Part shown: positions 33,677-43,276 of the stretch, one piece after another | How positions within the stretch are numbered: position 1 is the first letter of the stretch | Layout: every line of letters starts with the position of its first letter | NCBI GenBank assembly: GCA_021397845.1 | Contig: CM038044.1 | Coordinates: forward strand, 101,926,942 to 101,990,941 | Length of the DNA: 64,000 nucleotides | Reading direction: 5' to 3' | Source: Areca catechu | Lineage: Eukaryota; Streptophyta; Magnoliopsida; Arecales; Arecaceae | Program-made: the position numbers and the translations under genes | The notes under the pieces: model-generated | Databases searched by the model: none | Told to the model about the DNA's origin: nothing | Seen by the model: only the letters and a program-made list of their open reading frames with translations

Positions 33677-35134
33677 TGTTGTCCAGGTGGCTATCCAAGA
33701 GGGGGATGAATTAGGATTTTAAAAAATAATTACTACTGCAGATATGTGCTTTAGAATTCAACTTTTCTTAGTGAAAGGTACTGTGATTATGAAAGTAAAG
33801 CACAAGCTAAAAGGAAAGAGAAAGGCAGCTATACAAATACCAAAGATTATAGTGGTTTGGAGCAAACCCACTTCTACGTCCACTATCTAAGATACCACTT
33901 GGTGTTTTCACTATATTCACACCCGAATATAGTAGGATTGTTTTACAGGCTCACAATCCAAACCTACACTAAGTTTTAAACACAGAATCACCTGGAATCC
34001 AAGTCCCTTTGGTTTTAAAATGGGAGCACCAAAGAAACCCAACTCTTGGTTTTAACACAAGATCACCAAGAACCAATTTGGTTTTGAATCGGGCTCGCCA
34101 ATAACCCTAACAACTCATAAAGAAGTTAAAAGTAATTGCAATAATAAATGACAAACTCTCGTTGTCAGATAGTTGCTGCTGTTGCGCTGATGAAGCATTC
34201 TTTAACTTTTCTTTAATGTACTTGAGAGGCTTCCTTTCTATCTTTAATGAATGCTTCAATCTTCAGATGGGAGTTGGGGAAGAGTGAAGACTGTCTTGAA
34301 TGCTCACTTGTGCTCACAAACTCCTTTTCCTTTTTTTTGTATTCAATTTTTCATTCTCTTATTTAATCATTGATTTTGAATCCCTTTATATTGTTTCTTG
34401 TACTCATCTCTAAAGGATATAGCCGTTGCAGTTTGTTAGGATTTGAAAACTAGTCATCGGAGCACCTTTTTGCATTCAAAAAGGAATTCTAGAACTAGCC
34501 GTTATGTACCTGGAATTGATACTCGAGTCAGCTCGGATCCTTCGAGTTGGCTCGAATCCTTTGGGTCGAATGGTCAAGTTGCCACTTCTTCAGCTGGGTC
34601 GGCTCTTTGTCTCAAGGTGCAGAAACCACACTCTAGACGAGTCGGCTTAATACCATTCGGGTTGGCTCGAACTTTCATCGTTGAAATCATTATACTGAAG
34701 GAGTCAGCTCGCTTCTACCTGGGTCGACTCGAGCTCTCAGAATCAAAATTCTTCACTCTGGAGGAGTTGGCTTGTTGTAGCTAGGGTTGGCCCAAAATTT
34801 CAGAATCAAAATTCTTCACACTGGAGGAGTCGGCTCGTTGTAGTTCGAGTCGGCTCGCTTTCACAGGTCTTCAAAATTTGTTTTGGCCGAGTCGGCTCAT
34901 TCTTGTTGGGGTCGACTCGCCTGGCTTGTTCTCAGAAAACTTCATAATTGGACTCTGGAAGAGTCGACTCGGACTTACTTGAGTTGGCTCGGATTTACTC
35001 GAGTCAGCTCGAATTCTCTCGAGTATGCTTAGATTGCTATGTGCCAAAATCCTCAGTGCATGCCACGAGATAGAGTTGGCTCTTCTTCTGGTTGGGTTGG
35101 CTTGAGTGAGTTCTTCAGGAATTTTACAATTAGA
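33677..35134 (-). mobile_element. COP-2 5' LTR, first part (split by NAG-2)
   Basis: TGTTGTCCAGG at 33677 aligns with 17353 onward. The LTR breaks at 35134 and resumes at 41294. The 34515-35100 section carries the GAGTCGGCTCG array. Confidence 0.94.
34515..35100. repeat. array of GAGTCGGCTCG motifs in COP-2 5' LTR
   Basis: Partner of the 18230-18810 array, with similar spacing and further decay (GAGTTGGCTC, GGGTTGGCTC). Confidence 0.9.
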
Positions 35135-36589
35135 TGGTGGGGACACCGGAGGCACCAGAATAAGACAGAGGCTTTTTCAACCCTCTGTAAATTGATCAAT
35201 AATTTATGAGTCCATCTGTAATAAGGGCTTAGCTCATCTGAGTCCATTTTAGTTGTTATTTGAGTATTTTTAGTTGTTATTTCAGTTCTGTACTAGTCAG
35301 CTCATGTTGAGCTAGTTCAGTCCAATGCTAGTCAGCTCATGTTGAGCTAATTTTATTTTTTTGAGTCCTGTCCAAGCATACTGAAGACTCAAGACTATAT
35401 CATACAAGTGAAGACCAAGTCCAACTAGATTGAAGACATGGAAGTATAGCACAAGTCCAACCCAGCTTGAAGATTTGAAGACTCCAGGAGGAAAATTCAA
35501 AAAACCCTGATTTCTTGCATATGCCCTCCAGATACCCAGATTCTCTTCCAGATGCCAAAGTATATTCATAGATAAGGGCATCCATGATTCCAGAGGTCCA
35601 TCTGCATCCTAGCCCAAAGAAATCAATCCCAGGTGCCAAGCCCAAGCCCCTAAGAAGCAAGATACCAGGGAATATTCCTGCTACCTGGCTACCAGGCCAC
35701 CCCAGCTTCCAGAGGCCCAAACCCATGCACCCGAGCCCCTTTGGGCCGGCCTTTTGCTGCTCCTAGAAGCCCAACACGCCCCCCTAGGCGTCCTTGGAGT
35801 CTTGACCAAGTCAAGAAAATTTTTAGGGATTTTTCTACCTAATATTTTTTTATTTTCTAGCTAGGGTTTGAGAGGGAAAAGGATTCTTATGTAAAGACTT
35901 ATGTACCCTTACTTGGAGCCCAAGGTTAAGGGTCTATTTAAGGGACCCTAGCCTCTTGTATGAAGGGAGAATTTTTGATGAATGAAAACCTTGAGTTCTT
36001 CTATTGAGTTGTGATACCCTGCTGTGTGCATAAAGGGGTTTGCGAGAGTTCTTCTTCCCAGTGCTGCAATCATCTTCCTGCTACCAACAAGCATCTCAGA
36101 TCCCTGGACGCCCACTCCAAAAGAAGCCTTCCCTTGCTATTTTTCTTTTGTTTTCTTGTTCCTTTGTGAGTTTTCTAACCCCTGACAGGTCGTTTGCAGG
36201 TCCCCGAGTTCCTACGAATCCAACGACTCTAGCCAAGCCTCAATCGGATCACCGAGCAGAAAGCCGGGTATCCGCGGGTCTTTGGCTCGATTTTCCAGGC
36301 CGCATCCATCGAGGAACGAGAGACCCTTTTGCTGCGATCTTCACAAACATTGTCAGGTACACCCCTCTACCTCCAGTAGTTTTACTGTAGGAGAACTTGC
36401 CCTAACCGAGGCTTCTCAGCCCCGGCGATCATTCTTTTCTACTTTTCTAGGTCCTAATCTGCATGCTGATCTTCTAAAATTCATATAAAATTCCCTAAAA
36501 CTTATTTTAATCTGAAATTTGGGAATTAATCACTCAACCCCACATATAAAAAATATAAAAAAAATTGCATGCAAATTAGTTCCCCATCA
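35135..36589 (+). mobile_element. NAG-2 5' LTR
   Basis: TGGTGGGGACACC to TTCCCCATCA. A TATA-like CTATTTAAGGG lies near 35934, then CCTCTTGTATG and TGATGAATGAAAA, in the order also seen in the NAG-1 and solo LTRs. Confidence 0.95.
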
Positions 36590-36591
36590 TT

Positions 36592-36603
36592 TGGTATCAG
36601 AGC
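36592..36603 (+). other. NAG-2 primer-binding site (initiator tRNA-Met)
   Basis: TGGTATCAGAGC, two bases after the LTR end. Confidence 0.93.
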
Positions 36604-37034
36604 TTAGATTAGGGCTTGTTTTCTGCAATTTTTTAGTCCGTATATATTCTGTTATTTTAATTATTTCTCCCTTTTAAAAACTCAAAAAATTCTGAAATTT
36701 ATTTTCCTAGATTTATCATAAATCACAGTAATTTTGAAAATTTTTTAGATTTTATTATGGCCTGTGAATTTTCTGCAAGCCGAAATAGGGCCTGCAAATC
36801 TTCGGCTCTGTTTTTTTTAGCAAGACAAGTTTGGAAGTTTTAGGATTTTGTTTAGGAGTTTTTGCATATTTCTTAATTTTAATATATTTCCAGTATATTA
36901 GGCCATGATTTGCAAGTTTTCTTCTATTTAAAAAATACCAAAAAAAATATATACATATTTTCCAAAAAATATCAAAAAAAATATCTAAACCCTAATTTGC
37001 ATCCTCATCTGCCTGCCATCATTGCATAATTTAC

Positions 37035-37475
37035 TTTTAAGGGCACTCTTGCTATATCAGATGGGGGGAGGATTTGATCACCTCTCCTTAGCCCAAAACC
37101 ACATCCCTTGCATTCAGTCCCAAGCCTTAACCTAAAATTAATTAGACTTAATTTGCCCTAGTGGGCTAGGGACACCAACTGGTCGGGTCCAGGCTAGTGT
37201 TAGATCACTGTGTCAAGTTAACCTGTGTGTGCCTTGTGCTCAGTGTCTAGAACGGTGGTTTAGGGATTCAATCCCGAAGGGCTTGTGTGCTGGTCCGCCT
37301 ACCTGACCAATTTCTGATTGGTGTCTAGGATTGGCAATCAGGGACCTAACACTCTCCTTACACCTACCTGGCTAAGTACAGGGTTACTATAGGCTAGTTT
37401 GCCACCCTGATTGAGCATCTAGTTTGGACTCCAGGTCTAGTCAGCTATAGTCGGTCTGATCGAGTCTTGCATGAG
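37035..37475 (+). promoter_or_regulatory. conserved leader of NAG-2
   Basis: Homologous to the NAG-1 leader (22690-23110) and the CHR-1 leader. The region from 36604 to 37034, by contrast, is AT-rich and shows little similarity to NAG-1. Confidence 0.85.
37062..37090 (+). promoter_or_regulatory. leader hairpin (NAG-2 copy)
   Basis: TGGGGGGAGG pairs with CCTCTCCTTA (ten pairs, three G-U) around the loop ATTTGATCA. Two A-U pairs of the NAG-1 stem are G-U here, so pairing is kept. Confidence 0.7.
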
Positions 37476-37515
37476 CACTAGATCAGGAGTTTCATATCAC
37501 CCACCTCCTTCATAA

Positions 37516-39165
37516 ATGTCTGAACCCATGGAAAATTTACAAGCCCAAATAAAAGCCCTAGCTGATCAAATGGCCCAGATGACTACCCAGTTAACTCAGT
37601 CTGCTACCCAAACCAACAATAGAATTGACCATCTTGCCAATAGGTTTGATCAGTTAGGAGGCCGTGTAGGGACCATAGCAAGAACCCATGGGTCACGATC
37701 TGAGCCAGATCCTAAGTCCCCTCAACCTAGGAGAACCCTAAACCCTGATCTATACCATGAGGTCGAACCTAGGAGAGCCCCTTATCCTGACTCGTACTAC
37801 AATCCTCAACCTAGGAGGACCCCAAACCCTGATCCATACCGAGAGGTTGAACCTAGGAGTGCCCCTCAGCCTGACCCATACTATAATCCTGAACCTAGGA
37901 GGACCCTAAACCCTGAACCATATCATGAGGTTGAACCTAGGAGAGCCACTCAGCCTGACCCATACTATGATACTGAACCTAGATCCTATGACTCTAGATC
38001 CTATTTACCCACATCCTATAAGCCTAGTATACCCACAACCTATAGATCTTATGACTTCAAATCCTCTGACTCTAGAATCTACGAACCCATATCCCATGAG
38101 TCCAGTAGACCCAAGACCTATAGAGCTGAACCCAAATCCTATGACCCCAGATCATATAATCCAGTGACCCATAGATCTGCACCCTTATCCTATGAGTCTA
38201 GGGAGCCCATAATCCCTAGATATCAATCTAGTACTAGTCAGGTTTCCCTTAGTCAACTTGAACCCCATAGGATTAGCACCCCTAAATATGAGCCCAGTAG
38301 TAAGCCACTACCCTTTAGACAACTTGAACCTACTAGGATTAGTGTCCATAATCAGAAACCAGGACCTAGCCAATTTTCCCCTAGCCGACCTTCTCCAACC
38401 ATTCCTGAGATTGACAAGGCTTACATTAACGCGGAAGTGTATGAAGCTGATGCAAACTTAGTGGATGAGTATGAGGGAGAAGAGGAGACACCTTTAGATG
38501 ACCTAGAATTAGCTGACCCAATAGATACCCAGGTAGAAGCCAACCTAGAGGTAGTTGACCTTGACCACATCCAACCTAAAGCTATAGTGGAAGAACAAAT
38601 AGAGGAAGAGAACCTAGGTACTGCTGCTAGAGCCTTACCTGAGGAAACCATAGAGGAGAGCCAAATTATAGAGTATAGTCCTAAAATACAAGAACCTGAA
38701 GAATTTATTAAGGACTTGATCTCTTTGAATCAGTACCCTCAGGATGAGCCTCCTCCTATAGTTTCCATTAAGGACCTCTTCCCTGAGATTAGTAACCTAT
38801 CCTTCCATTATGCAAACCCCATAGCTATACCACAACCTCGTAAGGTTAACCTCATTAGTATAGGATTAGTTCCTGACACCCCGTCTTTTATCCTACTTTA
38901 TCCAACTAACCATGAACCTTTTTCTTTACCTTACCAAACTAATTCTGAACCCACTTCCTATTTTCTGCCCTTTCCTGACACCTCCAGCATTTCTAGGATC
39001 ATTAGATTGCATTTAGCTGAGATTAGCATACTGCATGCATTCATCACGCATGTTAGGTTTGCATCTTACTTCTGGCATACTCTTTGGAATTTGCTAGGAG
39101 TTCACTGTAAATTTTCATGTGCATGTCAAGCTAGGATCAAACCTAGAGAACCTATAATCTATTAG
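37516..39165 (+). CDS. NAG-2 chimeric gag-integrase-remnant ORF (549 aa)
   Basis: Start ATG 37516, open for 549 codons. N-terminal coiled-coil-like helix (LQAQIKALADQMAQMTTQLT, IDHLANRFDQLGGRV), then about five tandem units such as EPRRTLNPEPYHEVEPRRA and a Ser/Tyr/Pro-rich stretch, an acidic linker (AEVYEADANLVDEYEGEEE), and a region shared with NAG-1 (LPEETIEESQI, QYPQDEPPP, PTSYFLPFPDTSS). It ends in an integrase-core remnant (VRFASYFWHTLWNLLGVHCK). Unlike NAG-1 it has no zinc knuckle. The capsid core and PR-RT-RNase H are missing at the same places. Two families keeping this ORF open suggests selection or very recent spread. Its function is unknown. Confidence 0.8.
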   Translation: MSEPMENLQAQIKALADQMAQMTTQLTQSATQTNNRIDHLANRFDQLGGRVGTIARTHGSRSEPDPKSPQPRRTLNPDLYHEVEPRRAPYPDSYYNPQPRRTPNPDPYREVEPRSAPQPDPYYNPEPRRTLNPEPYHEVEPRRATQPDPYYDTEPRSYDSRSYLPTSYKPSIPTTYRSYDFKSSDSRIYEPISHESSRPKTYRAEPKSYDPRSYNPVTHRSAPLSYESREPIIPRYQSSTSQVSLSQLEPHRISTPKYEPSSKPLPFRQLEPTRISVHNQKPGPSQFSPSRPSPTIPEIDKAYINAEVYEADANLVDEYEGEEETPLDDLELADPIDTQVEANLEVVDLDHIQPKAIVEEQIEEENLGTAARALPEETIEESQIIEYSPKIQEPEEFIKDLISLNQYPQDEPPPIVSIKDLFPEISNLSFHYANPIAIPQPRKVNLISIGLVPDTPSFILLYPTNHEPFSLPYQTNSEPTSYFLPFPDTSSISRIIRLHLAEISILHAFITHVRFASYFWHTLWNLLGVHCKFSCACQARIKPREPIIY

Positions 39166-39832
39166 GTTTAGATCCAAAGAGTTTAATAAAATCTTCTTCG
39201 ATAGGAATGCATAGTTGAGTCTATTAGGTGTCAATATGAGTCCTTTGCATCATTTGTTAGAAGTCTGCATGTGCCTAGCATGTTCACCACCCGCACTAAT
39301 CTTAAAACAACTGGCTAATTCCCGAAGAAGGGTCAAAGAATTTGATGTAGTGGATTCTATCTTGGTTAGGCTTAGGCCTAAAAGAAGCTTCATGCTCGCA
39401 GAGCCGGACCTTTTAAAGTGATAGAGAAGGATTGGATCAAATGCCTAGGTGTTAGACTTGCCTTCGGATTTGGGCATTAGTTCTACCTTCAATATTACAG
39501 ACCTGATTGAGTATAGGGAACCGGCAGCGCTACCTAGTGAGGCCTTTGGACCTATTCCTTTTCATTGTGAGTGACCCTAACCTAGAGTGTCCACAAACAA
39601 ATTTGGCTTGAGAGAGGAGAACGGATCGAGCGTATCCTGGACGATCAAGCCATCACGACCCAGGGCCATGTCTATCAACGCTTCCTGGTCCGATGGCAAG
39701 GCCGGCCAGAGTCGGACGATTCGTGGATTTCTCGAGAGGACTTGCAAGCCTCAACCCAGACCTTCTCGAGAGATATGTGAGCCAGTCTGACCTTCACTCG
39801 ACAGGGTCGAGTTCCTCCCACCCCGGGAGAAT
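39166..39832 (+). pseudogene. NAG-2 integrase C-terminus and chromodomain remnant
   Basis: This is the decayed counterpart of 24978-25598. SRRRVKEFDVVDSILVRLRP is the integrase C-terminus; after frameshifts, a chromodomain end can be read near 39670-39770 (TTQGHVYQRFLVRWQG-like and DDSWISREDLQ in a different frame). The family tail SDLHSTGSSSSHPGRIG runs up to the LTR. Several frame changes make it non-functional, in contrast with NAG-1. Confidence 0.8.
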
Positions 39833-41288
39833 TGGTGGGGACACCGGAGGCACCAGAATAAGACAGAGGCTTTTCAACCCTCTGTAAATTGATCAATAAT
39901 TTATGAGTCCATCTGTAATAAGGGCTTAGCTCATCTGAGTCCATTTTAGTTGTTATTTGAGTATTTTTAGTTATTATTTCAGTTCTATACTAGTCAGCTC
40001 ATGTTGAGCTAGTTCAGTCCAATGCTAGTCAGCTCATGTTGAGCTAATTTTATTTTTTTGAGTCCTGTCCAAGCATACTGAAGACTCAAGACTATATCAT
40101 ACAAGTGAAGACCAAGTCCAACTAGATTGAAGACATGGAAGTATAGCACAAGTCCAACCCAGCTTGAAGATTTGAAGACCCCAGGAGGAAAATTCAGAAA
40201 ACCCTGATTTCTTGCATATGCCCTCCAGATGCCCAGATTCTCTTCCAGATGCCAAAGTATATTCATAGATAAGGGCATCCATGATTCCAGAGGTCCATCT
40301 GCATCCTAGCCCAAAGAAATCAAGCCCAGGTGCCAAGCCCAAGCCCCTAAGAAGCAAGATACCAGGGAATATTCCTGCTACCTGGCTACCAGGCCACCCC
40401 AACTTCCAGAGGCCCAAACCCATGCACCCGAGCCCCTTTGGGCCGGCCTTTTGCTGCTCCTAGAAGCCCAACATGCCCCCCTAGGCGTCCTTGGAGTCTT
40501 GACCAAGTCAAGAAAATTTTTAGGGATTTTTCTACCTAATATTTTCTTATTTTCTAGCTAGGGTTTGAGAGGGAAAAGGATTCTTATGTAAAGACTTATG
40601 TACCCTTACTTGGAGCCCAAGGTTAAGGGTCTATTTAAGGGACCCTAGCCTCTTGTATGAAGGGAGAATTTTTGATGAATGAAAACCTTGAGTTCTTCTA
40701 TTGAGTTGTGTGATACCCTGCTGTGTGCATAAAGGGGTTTGCGAGACTTCTTCTTCCCAGTGCTGCAATCATCTTCCTACTACCAACAAGCATCTCAGAT
40801 CCCTGGACGCCCACTCCAAAAGAAGCCTTCCCTTGCTATTTTTCTTTTGTTTTCTTGTTCCTTTGTGAGTTTTCTAACCCCTGACAGGTCGTTTGCAGGT
40901 CCCCGAGTTCCTACGAATCCAACGACTCCAGCCAAGCCTCAATCGGATCACCGAGCAGAAAGCCGGGTATCCGCGGGTCTTTGGCTCGATTTTCCAGGCC
41001 GCATCCGTCGAGGAACGAGAGACCCTTTTGCTGCGATCTTCACAGACATTGTCAGGTACACCCCTCTACCTCCAGTAGTTTTATTGTAGGAGAACTTGCC
41101 CTAACCGAGGCTTCTCAGCCCCGGCGATCATTCTTTTCTACTTTTCTAGGTCCTAATCTGCATGCTGATCTTCTAAAATTCATATAAAATTCCCTACAAC
41201 TTATTTTAATCTAAAATTTGGGAATTAATCACTCAACCCCACATATAAAACATATAAAAAAAATTGCATGCAAATTAGTTCCCCATCA
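39833..41288 (+). mobile_element. NAG-2 3' LTR
   Basis: TGGTGGGGACACC to TTCCCCATCA, preceded by CCCCGGGAGAAT as in NAG-1. Nearly identical to the 5' LTR. Confidence 0.95.
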
Positions 41289-41293
41289 TTAGA

Positions 41294-41591
41294 CCTAATA
41301 ACACTCTCACCAAAACTCTCAAACATTCGATACAGATCAACTCAAATTAAATCTAGAGCACAACGCTCATAGAAGTAACCCAACTTCATAATTTTAAAAG
41401 GTTTTTCAAGGGGTTCTTCTTTACATAACACTCATACAATATTACTTAACACACTCAATAGAATAAAGTAGGAGCAACTGATAATCAATAAGAATCATCC
41501 TACAAAACTTGTGAAACACTTGAGAGTAGTTAGTAATATATGTGCATGCTTCAATGTTTTGTTATCATCAAAATCACTCAAGGGATCAACA
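41294..41591 (-). mobile_element. COP-2 5' LTR, second part
   Basis: It resumes after NAG-2 and its TSD copy, aligning with 18845-19128 of the other LTR, and ends GATCAACA at 41591 followed by the TSD ATTTA. Confidence 0.93.
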
Positions 41592-41596
41592 ATTTA

Positions 41597-43219
41597 ACTT
41601 TCTTTTATCACACATATAAAATTTGTGTTCTAATTTACCACAAGCAAAATAGGTAATGCTAGAGGAAGCAGGTAGAAAGAAATTTTAAAATATTTTTGTT
41701 ATTTTTGTGATTTAAATCCTAAGCCAGCTTTGTTAAAGATTGCTCTTTGGTTATTTAAAAGCATGTTTAGTTTTTCAGAACTATAGGTAAAATTTTCAAT
41801 AAATGGCTTCACTTTTTCAAGTTATTCTTTGTATCTCTTATTTTCTAGCAAAAACTCCTTATTTTGTTTAGCAAGTTTTTCATTTATAGCAAAAATTTTG
41901 TCCTTTTTCAAAAAGTCTTTTTCTTTCAAAAGATCTTTTTTTTCATTTTTCAAGACAATAATTTATTCATTCAAGTTTTTATTTTCTTGAATCAAACTAT
42001 CATTTTCTGTCAAAAACTTATCAATTGATTTTGAAAGCTCTAGTTTTGCCTTTTCAATTCCTTATTTTTCAATTTAAGTTTTTGATATTCTATAAGTAAT
42101 TCATCAAAGACATCACGCAATTCATCAAAAGTAAACTCATTTTCAGTTTCAGATCTTACCTCATCATCATTGGCCATAAAGCAATGGTTGGCCACTTCTT
42201 GTTGTTCCTCATCGGAGTTTGAATCTTCACTTTCGGTCCATGTTGCCATCATAGCCTTTTTTCTCAATTTTTTTTGCTCGTTTTGAGTGTGGGGCAATCC
42301 ATTTTATAGTATTTCAATTTCTTATACTCAAAATATATTGGTTGCTCTCTTTCCTTTTCTTTTTCTTTCTCCTTGCTATGATCTCCTTTTTGTGGCTTTT
42401 TCTTATAGTTGAATCTCTTTCTTCTCATGAATTTCTTAAATTTTCTTGAAATGAGAGATGTATCATCTTCTTTATCCTCTTCATCATATTCATCACTTGA
42501 CTCTTTCTTAGTTATGGACTTGAATGCAATAGCTTTCTTCTTCTTATCATTGTTCACTATTTTCTACTTCAATAACAGCTCATAAGTCATCAATGATACT
42601 AAGAGCTGCTCAAGTGGAAGAGTATTGATATCTTTGGCTTCTTCAATGGCTGTGACCTTTGGATTCCAAGAAGCCGGAAGAGACTTGAGAATTTTGTTAA
42701 CAAGTTCAGCATTAGAGATTACATTTTCCAAACTCCTCATACCATTAACAATGTTTGTAAATCTAGTATACATTTCACTAATTATTTCGGTTGGTTCCAT
42801 CCTAAACATCTCATAAGTATGAATGAGCATGTTTACTTTGGTGGTCTTCACTTGATGTGTATCCTCATGGATAACTTCAAGTATATCCCAAATTTCTTTG
42901 GTAGAGGGATAGTTGGATATTCTATTAAATTCACTTGGGTTAAGTGCACAAAATAATAAGTTCATGGCCTTAGCATTAAGTTCTGATTGCTTAATGTCAT
43001 TCTCATCCCAATCTTCTTCTAATTTAGGGGTGGGATTGCCATTAACCAAGACAATGGGCTGATGAGGGCCTTTAACTATAGTTCTCCAAATATTATAATC
43101 AATAGCTTGAATATATATGCGCATGCATGTCTTCCAGCAGGTGTAATTTGTGCCATTAAATAGTGAGGGCGGTTTGAGGCTTGTCCTTCTACAATACCAA
43201 TACCGATTTGGGCTACCAT
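41597..43219 (-). pseudogene. COP-1 gag
   Basis: Start ATG 43219 (MVAQIGIGIVEGQASNRP), 45 bases from the primer-binding site. A frameshift near 43100 leads to the capsid-like region RIYIQAIDYNIWRTIVKGP, EDWDENDIKQSELNAKAMNL, FCALNPSEFNRISNYPS and LVNKILKSLPASWNPKVTAI. A stop near 42564 and a Lys-rich stretch follow. The zinc-knuckle position reads YFEYKKLKYYKMDC, so most of its Cys and His ligands are lost. A long Lys/Glu coiled-coil-like tail extends to the COP-2 insertion. Homologous to COP-2 gag; damaged. Confidence 0.88.
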
Positions 43220-43264
43220 GATCTTTAACTCAAGATTTTTGGACCTACAAGCAGAGTACCAAGA

Positions 43265-43274
43265 TCTGATACCA
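43265..43274 (-). other. COP-1 primer-binding site
   Basis: Minus strand TGGTATCAGA, followed by TCTT where the usual site reads GC. It is initiator tRNA-Met type, two bases from the LTR. Confidence 0.75.
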
Positions 43275-43276
43275 CT

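Larger units (their letters stand above)
35135..41288 (+). mobile_element. NAG-2: non-autonomous Ty3/gypsy element, TSD TTAGA
   Basis: 5' LTR 35135-36589, 3' LTR 39833-41288, perfect TSD TTAGA at 35130-35134 and 41289-41293. It has the same plan as NAG-1: PBS, conserved leader, one open ORF (37516-39165) and a chromodomain remnant, with no gag core, protease, RT or RNase H. I count about 20 substitutions between the LTRs (about 1.3%), so it is the youngest insertion here. Its LTRs do not align with those of NAG-1 except for short shared features. Confidence 0.95.
17353..41591 (-). mobile_element. COP-2: Ty1/copia (SIRE/Maximus-like) element, TSD ATTTA
   Basis: LTRs at 17353-19128 and 33677-41591 (the latter interrupted by NAG-2) are flanked by ATTTA at 17348-17352 and 41592-41596. 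The minus-strand order is 5' LTR, PBS 33663-33673, gag, protease, integrase, RT, RNase H, third ORF (split by NAG-1), 3' non-coding, PPT and 3' LTR. It inserted between gag and protease of COP-1. All domains are present, but stops and a few frameshifts break every ORF. The two LTRs are visibly more diverged than those of NAG-1 or NAG-2, so it is older, consistent with the nesting. Confidence 0.95.
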
